A stretch of DNA of 54,468 nucleotides from a virus. The notes beneath the pieces are model-generated. The model worked only from the letters and a program-made list of their open reading frames with translations, had not been told where the DNA came from and made no database searches. The stretch spans positions 1 through 54,468 of IMG/VR virus record IMGVR_UViG_3300025466_000003; one strand, given 5' to 3'. The position numbers and the translations under genes were made by a program. Shown piece after piece: positions 22,679 to 28,381 of this stretch (position 1 is its first letter; every line of letters begins with the position of its first letter).

Positions 22679-23075
22679 TAAATACACGACTGGATCAAAA
22701 ATACATATGGCTCTTGAGAGAATATATTTATCGGGTCTAACCGCTCAAGATCTTAGAAAAGAAATCAATTACAAAGAATCTATTTTAAGACTTGAAGAGT
22801 TTATTATTTCTCCACTAATATTTGATGGATTTGTCGTAAAAGAAAATAGAACAGATTTTCATCCTCATTTGGTTGTTACGAAAGCCGGAGAGCAAAAATA
22901 TATATCTATGGGTCCAGTAAAGATCCGCAAACCAAAAGTAGATCGAATATCTAATTTAGTTGGAACTTACGCAGGACTTGAACTCAAACCGTTTGAGGGA
23001 AGGCCAGGATCTATGGATCACATGAAATATCCAAGCTTGATGGGAGAGGTAAGATTTTATAGGGTTGGAAAATGA
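22671..23075 (+). CDS. Hypothetical protein, possible winged helix
   Basis: This 134-residue protein overlaps the resolvase by 8 bases. Residues 1-80 suggest a winged helix: TTGSKIHMALERIYLSGLTAQDLRKEI, a second helix, and a wing with HPHLVVTKAGEQKYISMG. The C-terminal 50 residues are Pro/Gly-rich without a motif. It is encoded among replication and recombination genes. No specific function is proposed. Confidence 0.7.
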   Translation: MISKYTTGSKIHMALERIYLSGLTAQDLRKEINYKESILRLEEFIISPLIFDGFVVKENRTDFHPHLVVTKAGEQKYISMGPVKIRKPKVDRISNLVGTYAGLELKPFEGRPGSMDHMKYPSLMGEVRFYRVGK

Positions 23076-23419
23076 AAAAACGCAAATTAATTGACCCACA
23101 AGAAGCCGTTGACTTTTTGATCGAGCAGAGTAAGCCATATGCAGTTGCTAAATCCAACCGAGTCATGATGGAGGAGATGAGAAAAACGATTAAAGCTGAA
23201 TGTATGATATCGGCCGAGAGATTAGGACATAAGACCGCCGTTATGCAAGAGCGTGAGGCTTATGCTGACCCTACATATAAAAGCCACCTAAAAGCCCTTC
23301 AAGAGGCCGTACACGAAGAGGAAAGGCTCAAGTGGCTGATGGTAGCGGCGCAAGAAAGAATCGCCGTATGGAGGTCTCAGGAGGCCTCTAACCGCACAAT
23401 AGACAAAGCCACCCTATGA
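23072..23419 (+). CDS. Hypothetical helical protein in replication/recombination block
   Basis: This 115-residue protein is highly helical and charged (EAVDFLIEQSKPYAVAKSNRVMMEEMRKTIKAECM). It overlaps its neighbours by 4 bases on both sides. Similar helical proteins are common next to RusA and HNH proteins in freshwater and burkholderial phages, often paired with the HNH gene. No catalytic motif is visible. Confidence 0.7.
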   Translation: MKKRKLIDPQEAVDFLIEQSKPYAVAKSNRVMMEEMRKTIKAECMISAERLGHKTAVMQEREAYADPTYKSHLKALQEAVHEEERLKWLMVAAQERIAVWRSQEASNRTIDKATL

Positions 23420-23688
23420 ACAGCAAGCTGACAAAGGCTGAACGAGACTATTTGGGGATGATCAAGACCCTTCCCTGTGTAGTGTGTGAACAGGAAGGAC
23501 CAAGTGACGCCCACCATATCAAGCAAGGCCAGACATATACTTGCATCCCTCTGTGTAAGGACTGCCATCAGGGGAGTCATAACGGTATTCACGGTCGTCA
23601 ACATATGTGGAAAGTCATGAAAATGGACGAGTTGTCTGCTTTGAACAACACCATCTCTAACTTGATGCAAGTATTTTTACGTAATTAG
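23416..23688 (+). CDS. Ref/DUF968-like HNH protein
   Basis: This 90-residue protein has two zinc knuckles and an HNH-like core: CVVC (21-24), AHHIKQGQ (His33, His34), CIPLCKDCHQGSHNGIHG (Cys47, Cys50, His51, His55). This matches the Ref family of RecA-dependent nucleases and DUF968. It is the last gene of the replication operon before the second regulatory region. It probably cleaves DNA at recombination intermediates. Whether the catalytic triad is complete needs structural comparison. Confidence 0.83.
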   Translation: MNSKLTKAERDYLGMIKTLPCVVCEQEGPSDAHHIKQGQTYTCIPLCKDCHQGSHNGIHGRQHMWKVMKMDELSALNNTISNLMQVFLRN

Positions 23689-23730
23689 GGTTTGTCCTAA
23701 CATTTATTTTGTTTTTGGACGGTTTAAGCA

Positions 23731-23769
23731 TTAACTTTAAGTTAAGATACGCATATCGGTTACCGATAT
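23731..23769 (+). promoter_or_regulatory. Second early regulatory region: two palindromic operators
   Basis: The 103-base gap holds two perfect inverted repeats: TTAACTTTAAGTTAA (23731-23745, arms of 7 around one T) and ATATCGGTTACCGATAT (23753-23769, arms of 8 around one T). A half-site TTAACTTTAA follows at 23771. The A/T-rich sequence and an AAAGGA ribosome binding site before the ATG at 23792 fit a promoter for the accessory gene array. The palindromes are seen directly; their function is inference. Confidence 0.65.
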
Positions 23770-23791
23770 TTAACTTTAAAAGGAAAACAAA

Positions 23792-24085
23792 ATGACAAAC
23801 GCAAACATCCCCTTCTCCTCAGTAGACACACTCGGCGAATTACTTGCACGTATTGCAGAACTCACAGCTAAGGCTGACGCAATCAAAGACCAGATCAAAG
23901 ACAGCGCATCAGCAGGCGGAGATAAAGTTGTTGAAGGTACATTGTTCAAAGCCACATACACAGAAACAAACCGTAACACAGTTGATTACAAATCTTTATT
24001 GGCTGAACTCCAAGTTCCCACTGAGTTGGTTGCAAAGCACACCAAGGTCACAGCAGTATTTGGCGTAAGAGTTACAGCACGTTAA
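23792..24085 (+). CDS. Hypothetical early protein with OB/beta C-terminus
   Basis: This 97-residue protein has an N-terminal coiled-coil helix (LGELLARIAELTAKADAIKDQIKDSA), then a beta-rich C-terminal half (VEGTLFKATYTETNRNTVDYKSLLAEL...) of a kind common to small phage proteins in early operons. It has no Cys and no catalytic motif. Being first after the strong regulatory region and followed by a UUCG hairpin suggests high expression. Confidence 0.75.
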   Translation: MTNANIPFSSVDTLGELLARIAELTAKADAIKDQIKDSASAGGDKVVEGTLFKATYTETNRNTVDYKSLLAELQVPTELVAKHTKVTAVFGVRVTAR

Positions 24086-24092
24086 ACCAAAG

Positions 24093-24104
24093 CCCCTTCG
24101 GGGG
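24093..24104 (+). other. UUCG tetraloop hairpin
   Basis: CCCC (24093-24096) pairs with GGGG (24101-24104) around loop TTCG, a very stable C(UUCG)G hairpin. No T-run follows, so it is better read as an mRNA stabiliser or a processing barrier behind the first early gene than as a terminator. Confidence 0.65.
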
Positions 24105-24119
24105 TATAAGGAGATTTAA

Positions 24120-24302
24120 ATGACACAAGATGAAATTAAAGCAGAGATAACAAAGATTGAGCGCCAACTGGATCCACTTGAGCAGTGGAAAGATGGCTAT
24201 CAGCAAGGACTTAGAGCGGCAGTTGAATCCATCAACGAGATGACTGATAACAAATTTAAAGATGTTGTTGAAATTATTTTGTACATTAGGAGACTCAAAT
24301 GA
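24120..24302 (+). CDS. Small coiled-coil protein, 60 aa
   Basis: This 60-residue protein is an alpha-helical, charged protein (KAEITKIERQLDPLEQWKDG) with AAGGAG ahead of the ATG. Its stop overlaps the next start. The family is unknown; it resembles other tiny coiled-coil products of this gene block. Confidence 0.65.
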   Translation: MTQDEIKAEITKIERQLDPLEQWKDGYQQGLRAAVESINEMTDNKFKDVVEIILYIRRLK

Positions 24303-24613
24303 CTCAAATGGAATTGTCTTTCTTTGGTACAGATCCTAAAAAATTAAGCCGAAAAGACAGCCCACAAACGTCCAAAGATGCAGGCGAAAGGGTAAATACT
24401 AGTCGGCTTGAAAAATTGGTGTATGAGTCGATTAAAAAGTTTGGGGGCATGGGCTGTATATCAGATGAAATATTGGCTATGTTCCCCATGTATCCTTACA
24501 GTAGTATTACTGCTAGATACTCAGCTTTATTGCGAAAAAATCTTATAGAGATAAAAGATGGTACTAGACCTGGTCGGTCTGGCAAACAACAAAGAATTAT
24601 GGTGGCCAAATGA
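24299..24613 (+). CDS. Winged helix-turn-helix DNA-binding protein
   Basis: This 104-residue protein has a winged-helix fold signature: KLVYESIKKFGGMGCISDEILAMFPMYPYSSITARYSALLRKNLIEIKDGTRPGRSGKQQRIM, with the recognition helix near residues 70-80 and a wing including RPGRSGK. This type occurs in many phages as a replication or regulatory accessory. The basic wing suggests DNA binding. It is coupled to neighbours by overlaps on both sides. Confidence 0.75.
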   Translation: MTQMELSFFGTDPKKLSRKDSPQTSKDAGERVNTSRLEKLVYESIKKFGGMGCISDEILAMFPMYPYSSITARYSALLRKNLIEIKDGTRPGRSGKQQRIMVAK

Positions 24614-24732
24614 TTGATACTTTATTATTCTTTTTGGATTTAATATTTGTATTTTTTATATTTGCTTTAGTGTGTACTATAGTTATAGTATCACTAGGGG
24701 CGTTAAATGAGAAAGAAGATGATGGCAAATGA
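24610..24732 (+). CDS. Small membrane protein, 40 aa
   Basis: A 40-residue ORF starting in the previous stop (ATGA). It is a single hydrophobic helix (about 4-30, TLLFFLDLIFVFFIFALV...) followed by a charged tail with KEDDGK. The overlap with the next gene is 26 bases. Tiny membrane proteins like this are typical of phage early operons and often inhibit host functions; no specific role can be stated. Confidence 0.55.
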   Translation: MIDTLLFFLDLIFVFFIFALVCTIVIVSLGALNEKEDDGK

Positions 24733-25024
24733 ACTTTCTATAGATGCAATGACGGACGAGGAGATTGATAGGGCGTCTAAAAGGCACCAGATCTTCGCCA
24801 AACTGCGTAACTGTGACGAGTTGATAGATACCCTACTTAAACGCGACAGAGAGGAACTGGACATGATTATGTGTGTCGAATGCGCCCACATAGGAAAGTC
24901 GTCTAATGGGTGGCAATGTTCTAATGCAATCAAAGCTCAGGTAAGTACAAACCCTAAAGATCATGTTCCTAAGGCATTTGTGTTTATGTTACAGAGGTGC
25001 CCAGGATTTAGGGAGCGTAAATGA
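24707..25024 (+). CDS. Hypothetical protein with zinc-knuckle-like Cys pattern
   Basis: This 105-residue protein has a helical first half and a Cys-containing second half (CVECAHIGKSSNGWQCSNAIK and LQRCPGF), suggesting a zinc-binding knuckle. AGGGG lies 7 bases before the first ATG at 24707, which supports that start despite overlap with the small membrane protein. It overlaps the next gene by 4 bases. Unknown function. Confidence 0.7.
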   Translation: MRKKMMANELSIDAMTDEEIDRASKRHQIFAKLRNCDELIDTLLKRDREELDMIMCVECAHIGKSSNGWQCSNAIKAQVSTNPKDHVPKAFVFMLQRCPGFRERK

Positions 25025-25221
25025 CTAAAGATGAAGTAATTGAATTACTGAGCGAATATTTTACCGAAGGCATGGTGCGTACGATTATTGACAATCTAGT
25101 GGCGCATGAACGTGAGGAGTGTGCAAAGATATGTGATGCTATGGATAGCATAAGCGATTACTACACATTAAGGGTTGAGTTAATTTGTGCTCAAGCTATT
25201 CGTGCAAGGGGGCAAAAATGA
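25021..25221 (+). CDS. Small accessory protein of the 'EGMVRTI/IRARGQ' family, copy A
   Basis: This 66-residue protein shares a clear family signature with the protein at 25632: FTEGMVRTIIDNLVAHEREECAKI near residues 14-37 and the C-terminal AIRARGQK. The two are paralogues separated by about 600 bases. The C-terminal codons coincide with the ribosome binding site of the next gene. It is helical, with one Cys in the conserved EREECAKI helix and a second, CDAM, directly after it. No function is known. Confidence 0.75.
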   Translation: MTKDEVIELLSEYFTEGMVRTIIDNLVAHEREECAKICDAMDSISDYYTLRVELICAQAIRARGQK

Positions 25222-25418
25222 CGCAAGATAAAGATATGAATGAGATATTTGATTCGGCATTCACAAGCGCACTTATTACTGGTGTAGGAGTTGTCAAGAT
25301 AACCAACACAAGCTTAGGAATAAAGTGGGAGGCTGTAGCTCCTGATAAGTTTTTACAGCTATCAGATGAGCTTAAGTGGGTAGATAAAAACATGTTCAAA
25401 GGTGAAAAGAATGACTAA
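25218..25418 (+). CDS. Small accessory protein, 66 aa
   Basis: The ATG at 25218 overlaps the previous stop, with AAGGGGG 8-9 bases ahead in the junction repeat, and is preferred to an upstream in-frame start. The 66-residue product has a beta-rich centre (FTSALITGVGVVKITNTSLGIKWEAV). It lacks the ARGQ C-terminus of its neighbours, ending instead in KGEKND. The family is unknown. Confidence 0.68.
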   Translation: MTQDKDMNEIFDSAFTSALITGVGVVKITNTSLGIKWEAVAPDKFLQLSDELKWVDKNMFKGEKND

Positions 25419-25635
25419 AGAAGAAATAATTAGATTAGTTAAAAAAACTGATTTACTAGGAATTATTGATAGTCAATATTATGACAATGAACTATGGATT
25501 TTTGATGTAATGGAGTTTGCAAAACTAATAGCAGAAAAAGAACGTGAGAAGTTTTGCGCTGTACTTCGGCAATTACATGATTCATATTCATTGACAAGCG
25601 ATTCAAACGCCATCAGAGCAAGGGGACAAGAATGA
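25411..25635 (+). CDS. Accessory protein with IRARGQE C-terminus, copy B-like
   Basis: The ATG at 25411, with AAAGG ahead of it, gives 74 residues. The start TKEEIIRLVKKTDLLG and the segment EKEREKFCAVLRQLH followed by NAIRARGQE align with the family at 25021 and 25632, although the middle has diverged. It is another product ending in the tag encoded by the junction repeat. Confidence 0.72.
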   Translation: MTKEEIIRLVKKTDLLGIIDSQYYDNELWIFDVMEFAKLIAEKEREKFCAVLRQLHDSYSLTSDSNAIRARGQE

Positions 25636-25823
25636 TTAAAGATACAGCGGTACAAATACTTTTGGAACACTTTAGCGAAGGTATGGTACGCACTATTGTT
25701 GATGCCTTAGTTGAAGATGAACGAGAGGAGTGCGCCAAGATTGCTGACGAATATGCTGACGGGTTAGAGCGTAATTATTCTGAACTTATTGCGGACAAAA
25801 TCAGAGCAAGGGGACAAGAATGA
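25632..25823 (+). CDS. Small accessory protein of the 'EGMVRTI/IRARGQ' family, copy C
   Basis: This 63-residue protein is a paralogue of that at 25021: FSEGMVRTIVDALVEDEREECAKIADEY and the end KIRARGQE. Coding DNA is alike as well as protein, pointing to a recent duplication within the cassette array. Start and stop overlap its neighbours by 4 bases. Function unknown. Confidence 0.75.
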   Translation: MIKDTAVQILLEHFSEGMVRTIVDALVEDEREECAKIADEYADGLERNYSELIADKIRARGQE

Positions 25824-26011
25824 ATGAACCAGCATTCCCAAACGAAGGTTTTAATGGATGGGGTGAACCATTTAAAGGTATGACATTACGGGATTACTTT
25901 GCGGCTAAGGCTATGCAAAGCATTTTGTATGAAGGATTGGATGATAAAGAAACTGCAAAAAGCGCCTATGCTCTTGCAGATGAAATGATAAAAGCAAGGG
26001 GACAAGAATGA
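25820..26011 (+). CDS. Small accessory protein, GMTLRDYFAAKAMQ type
   Basis: This 63-residue protein contains GMTLRDYFAAKAMQSIL, a recognisable signature of a widespread family of small uncharacterised phage proteins, preceded by a Gly/Trp/Phe-rich N-terminus (PAFPNEGFNGWGEP). It ends in IKARGQE from the junction repeat. Its role is not known. Confidence 0.75.
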   Translation: MNEPAFPNEGFNGWGEPFKGMTLRDYFAAKAMQSILYEGLDDKETAKSAYALADEMIKARGQE

Positions 26012-26238
26012 TTAAGCTAACCTACGAACACATTTGTGACGGGTGTAATAAAACGCTTGATACAGAAGTTTATGAATGTAGTGATTACCCAAGTACGGAA
26101 TTTCCAAAAACACACAGAATGTTTTCATTTCATTGGCAAGGATTAAATGCCCAACTATGCAAAGATTGTGCAAAGCCTTTGTACGAAGCACAAAGAAAAA
26201 CTATGGAAATAATTATTGCTAACAGGGGGCAAGCATGA
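26008..26238 (+). CDS. Small zinc-ribbon-like accessory protein
   Basis: This 76-residue protein has two Cys pairs, CDGC (about 10-13) and CKDC (about 51-54), plus His residues between them, a likely zinc ribbon. The C-terminus IIANRGQA comes from a diverged copy of the junction repeat. Zinc-ribbon proteins of this size in phages often touch host polymerase or nucleic acid; here this is only a suggestion. Confidence 0.72.
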   Translation: MIKLTYEHICDGCNKTLDTEVYECSDYPSTEFPKTHRMFSFHWQGLNAQLCKDCAKPLYEAQRKTMEIIIANRGQA

Positions 26239-26501
26239 AGTTTAGAAAAAAACCCGTGGTGATAGAGGCAAAACAATGGTTTAAAGACGGCGACCATGAT
26301 TGTGTCAAAAAATTTTTTAATCACGACCCAGAAAAACATGGATGGGGTTGGATTGAAACGATTGAAGGTGGGCATATAGTCACACCTGGCGACTGGATTA
26401 TCACTGGCGTAAAGGGTGAACACTACCCGTGCAAGCCTGACATCTTTGAGGCAACCTACGAGCCAGTTGAAGTTGTCTTTGAATATAAAAGCTATCCATG
26501 A
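26235..26501 (+). CDS. PGDYG/PGDW-type phage protein
   Basis: This 88-residue protein begins KFRKKPVVIEAKQW and contains TPGDWIITGVKGEHYPCKPDIFEATYEPVE, the hallmark of a widespread small phage protein family with the PGD[WY] motif. The family is predicted to be a compact beta protein of unknown function, often encoded in early gene arrays. It overlaps the zinc-ribbon gene by 4 bases. Confidence 0.83.
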   Translation: MKFRKKPVVIEAKQWFKDGDHDCVKKFFNHDPEKHGWGWIETIEGGHIVTPGDWIITGVKGEHYPCKPDIFEATYEPVEVVFEYKSYP

Positions 26502-26509
26502 GGACAAGA

Positions 26510-26626
26510 ATGACTTATAAAAATACAGGCGTGATGTGCATGGTTACAGTTGCTGATGTATATCATAATGCCATAGAAATTATTAAGAGAGCATTTATAG
26601 AACATCAAAAGGACAAAAATGATTAA
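26510..26626 (+). CDS. Tiny hypothetical protein, 38 aa
   Basis: A 38-residue ORF begins after GAGGACAAGA, a degraded form of the junction repeat that supplies its ribosome binding site. The sequence has one predicted amphipathic helix (TVADVYHNAIEIIKRAFIEH). It overlaps the next ATG. Being so short, it may be a cryptic product, but the spacing and binding site are normal. Confidence 0.5.
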   Translation: MTYKNTGVMCMVTVADVYHNAIEIIKRAFIEHQKDKND

Positions 26627-26966
26627 GACAAAATGGAATGTAGAAGCTGTAAAGGCATATGAGACTGGGCAAGGCGTTGAGTTAGTAAATGAACCCTATC
26701 CACATTATGTACCTTCGACTACAGAATCAGAAAAGCAAGAGCATGGTGAGCCTGTGGGATGGATAGACAGTAAAGGAAACATGATTTGCACAAAAATAAA
26801 TGAATCTTGTAAACCTCTCTACACCACACCACAAACTAAAGAATGGGTAGGCTTGACTGAGGAAGATTTAAACCCAATTTGTGATGAATGGCGAATCATT
26901 TATGGAGCGTGGACACATGACTTTGCAAAAGAAATAGAAGCTAAGTTAAAGGAGAAGAACACATGA
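26619..26966 (+). CDS. Small accessory protein with EWVGLT module, copy 1
   Basis: This 115-residue protein ends with EWVGLTEEDLNPICDEW...KEIEAKLKEKNT, a module also present in the protein at 27150. The N-terminal part (HGEPVGWIDSKGNM...PLYTTP) is a common phage sequence in which the 'PLYTTP' motif precedes the EWVGLT helix. The C-terminal codons overlap the AAGGAG of the next gene's ribosome binding site. Function unknown. Confidence 0.75.
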   Translation: MIKTKWNVEAVKAYETGQGVELVNEPYPHYVPSTTESEKQEHGEPVGWIDSKGNMICTKINESCKPLYTTPQTKEWVGLTEEDLNPICDEWRIIYGAWTHDFAKEIEAKLKEKNT

Positions 26967-27157
26967 CACCAAAATTTACATTACTGCTCGAAAAGTGCGT
27001 ACTTGATGGGGTGATACTTGGTCATAAAAGAGCATACAAGCATAACACCATCCCTAGTGAATCTGATATCAACGAGTCAATTTTTAATGAGGTGATCAAC
27101 GAGCTACACGAGTGGTTTGACTTTGAAGTCAAGTCAAACAAGGAAGCGCATGATTGA
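26963..27157 (+). CDS. Small accessory protein, 64 aa
   Basis: This 64-residue helical acidic protein (SDINESIFNEVINELHEWFDFEV) overlaps the genes on both sides. No motif is recognised. AAGGAG lies 10 bases ahead of the ATG inside the previous coding sequence. Confidence 0.68.
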   Translation: MTPKFTLLLEKCVLDGVILGHKRAYKHNTIPSESDINESIFNEVINELHEWFDFEVKSNKEAHD

Positions 27158-27431
27158 AGAAGAAATGCACAAATGCACGGCTTGTTCGTGTGAATATACA
27201 GACGCCGAGGGTGGGATACAAGGTAATTTTGGAATTTTACCTATGTCATTTTGCCCAACTTGTTTAAGTTGTATGTTGGATATGGCGGATCAATTGAATC
27301 CACGAGAATGGGTAGGGTTGACTGATGATGAAATGAAAGCAATAGCGGAGTGGCAGTTAAGTGCTCATAGACCTTTGATTGACGTTATAAAAGCAGTAGA
27401 ACAGGCATTGAAGGAGAAAAATAATGAATGA
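27150..27431 (+). CDS. Zinc-knuckle accessory protein with EWVGLT module, copy 2
   Basis: The ATG at 27150 with AGGAAG upstream gives 93 residues. The N-terminus carries C-x2-C (CTACSC) and the pair FCPTCLSC, a likely zinc ribbon; the C-terminal half has REWVGLTDDEMKAIAEW, matching the module of the protein at 26619. It ends in ALKEKNNE, again encoded by the ribosome-binding stretch of the following gene. Confidence 0.75.
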   Translation: MIEEEMHKCTACSCEYTDAEGGIQGNFGILPMSFCPTCLSCMLDMADQLNPREWVGLTDDEMKAIAEWQLSAHRPLIDVIKAVEQALKEKNNE

Positions 27432-27612
27432 ATTAGATGTAATTGGTGGAATATTTGAGACTGAAACTGGAGCAAAAGGTTTTCAAAACTTGCTCAATGA
27501 GCCTACGGTTATAGTAAAATTACATATGCCAGATGCTCAACAGCCCGTTATGTACTTTGTTGCTAACAAAAGATTTTCTGATGATTTGGCCGAAATGTTA
27601 AATTTTAACTGA
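27424..27612 (+). CDS. Small hypothetical protein, 62 aa
   Basis: This 62-residue protein is mixed alpha/beta without Cys. It starts within the end of the zinc-knuckle gene and stops 10 bases before the next ATG. An imperfect TTAACTGAAAGTTAA palindrome spans its stop codon and the start of the next gene. The family is unknown. Confidence 0.65.
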   Translation: MNELDVIGGIFETETGAKGFQNLLNEPTVIVKLHMPDAQQPVMYFVANKRFSDDLAEMLNFN

Positions 27613-27621
27613 AAGTTAACA

Positions 27622-27828
27622 ATGGTTACAAAGAAACAATTGGCGCCAAAAAAGTTAATGGACGAGCCGACAAAGCCAGAGGCTACGTTTGTGGAGGTTA
27701 GCGATTATTTGGACTATGTAAGCTCAAGGCTCAAGTATCTGGACGCCAAAGTAATTGCCCTAAAAACCGAAAACACACAGCTAAAGTCCACTATAAAGCA
27801 GATGGAAAGACGTTTAATGGCAGGATAG
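27622..27828 (+). CDS. Small coiled-coil protein, last accessory gene before terminase
   Basis: This 68-residue protein has a Pro-rich N-terminus (MVTKKQLAPKKLMDEPTKPEA) and a long C-terminal coiled coil (LDYVSSRLKYLDAKVIALKTENTQLKSTIKQMERRL), the kind of leucine-spaced helix seen in small phage assembly or regulatory proteins. It is the last gene before the terminase small subunit. It could be a packaging accessory or scaffold-like coil; this is inference. Confidence 0.7.
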   Translation: MVTKKQLAPKKLMDEPTKPEATFVEVSDYLDYVSSRLKYLDAKVIALKTENTQLKSTIKQMERRLMAG

Positions 27829-27868
27829 AATATAATAAAGATTATCAAAGGTTCGACATTGGAATAAT

Positions 27869-28381
27869 ATGGATAACGTAACCGCCCCACAAAAGAAGAA
27901 GATTGGCCGCCCATCAAAATACACGCCTCAACTAGCAGATGAGATCTGTCAAAGGCTAAGTAATGGGGAGCCACTAAGACAAATATGTAGAGATGATCAT
28001 ATGCCTGCCTGGCAGAAGATCTATGAGTGGATGCATAAAGACCCTAATTTATCGGGAGCCATCGCACACGCACGTGATCAAGGAGGGGATGCCATAGCTG
28101 AGGACATCCTCAATGAGATTAGCCAAGAACCCGAAAGAATACTTACCGAGGGTGGAGGAAGGGTTGACCCAGGGTATGTCCAACTGGTCAAGATGAGGGC
28201 TGAGATCAAGCTAAAGCTCCTAGCTAAGTGGAACCCCAAGAAGTACGGCGACAGGACGATAATCGCCGGCGATAGGGAAAACCCCATGCAGTCTGAAATT
28301 ATTGTGACCGCCAAGGACGCAATGAACACTGTTGTTGAACACCTTATGCTTAAGAAACAAAGTGCAAACGCAGGAGATTGA
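27869..28381 (+). CDS. terS: Terminase small subunit
   Basis: This 170-residue protein begins with a basic IGRPSKYTPQLADEICQRLSNGEPLRQICRDDHMPAWQKIYEWMHKDP, a helix-turn-helix of the kind found in small terminases that recognise packaging sites. The middle (EDILNEISQEPERIL, and MRAEIKLKLLAKWNPKKYGDR) is the oligomerisation region typical of the family. The large subunit follows and overlaps the end. It recognises concatemeric DNA and recruits the motor. Confidence 0.9.
   Translation: MDNVTAPQKKKIGRPSKYTPQLADEICQRLSNGEPLRQICRDDHMPAWQKIYEWMHKDPNLSGAIAHARDQGGDAIAEDILNEISQEPERILTEGGGRVDPGYVQLVKMRAEIKLKLLAKWNPKKYGDRTIIAGDRENPMQSEIIVTAKDAMNTVVEHLMLKKQSANAGD

Larger units (their letters stand above)
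25199..26238 (+). repeat. Recurring junction repeat between consecutive accessory genes
   Basis: A sequence close to AAGGGGACAAGAATGA occurs at the ends of the genes stopping at 25221, 25635, 25823, 26011 and 26238, and in a degraded form near 26502-26513 and 26610-26622. Each copy encodes the C-terminal RGQ(E/K/A), contains the AAGGGG ribosome binding site of the following gene, and ends in the ATGA stop/start overlap. Confidence 0.85.
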
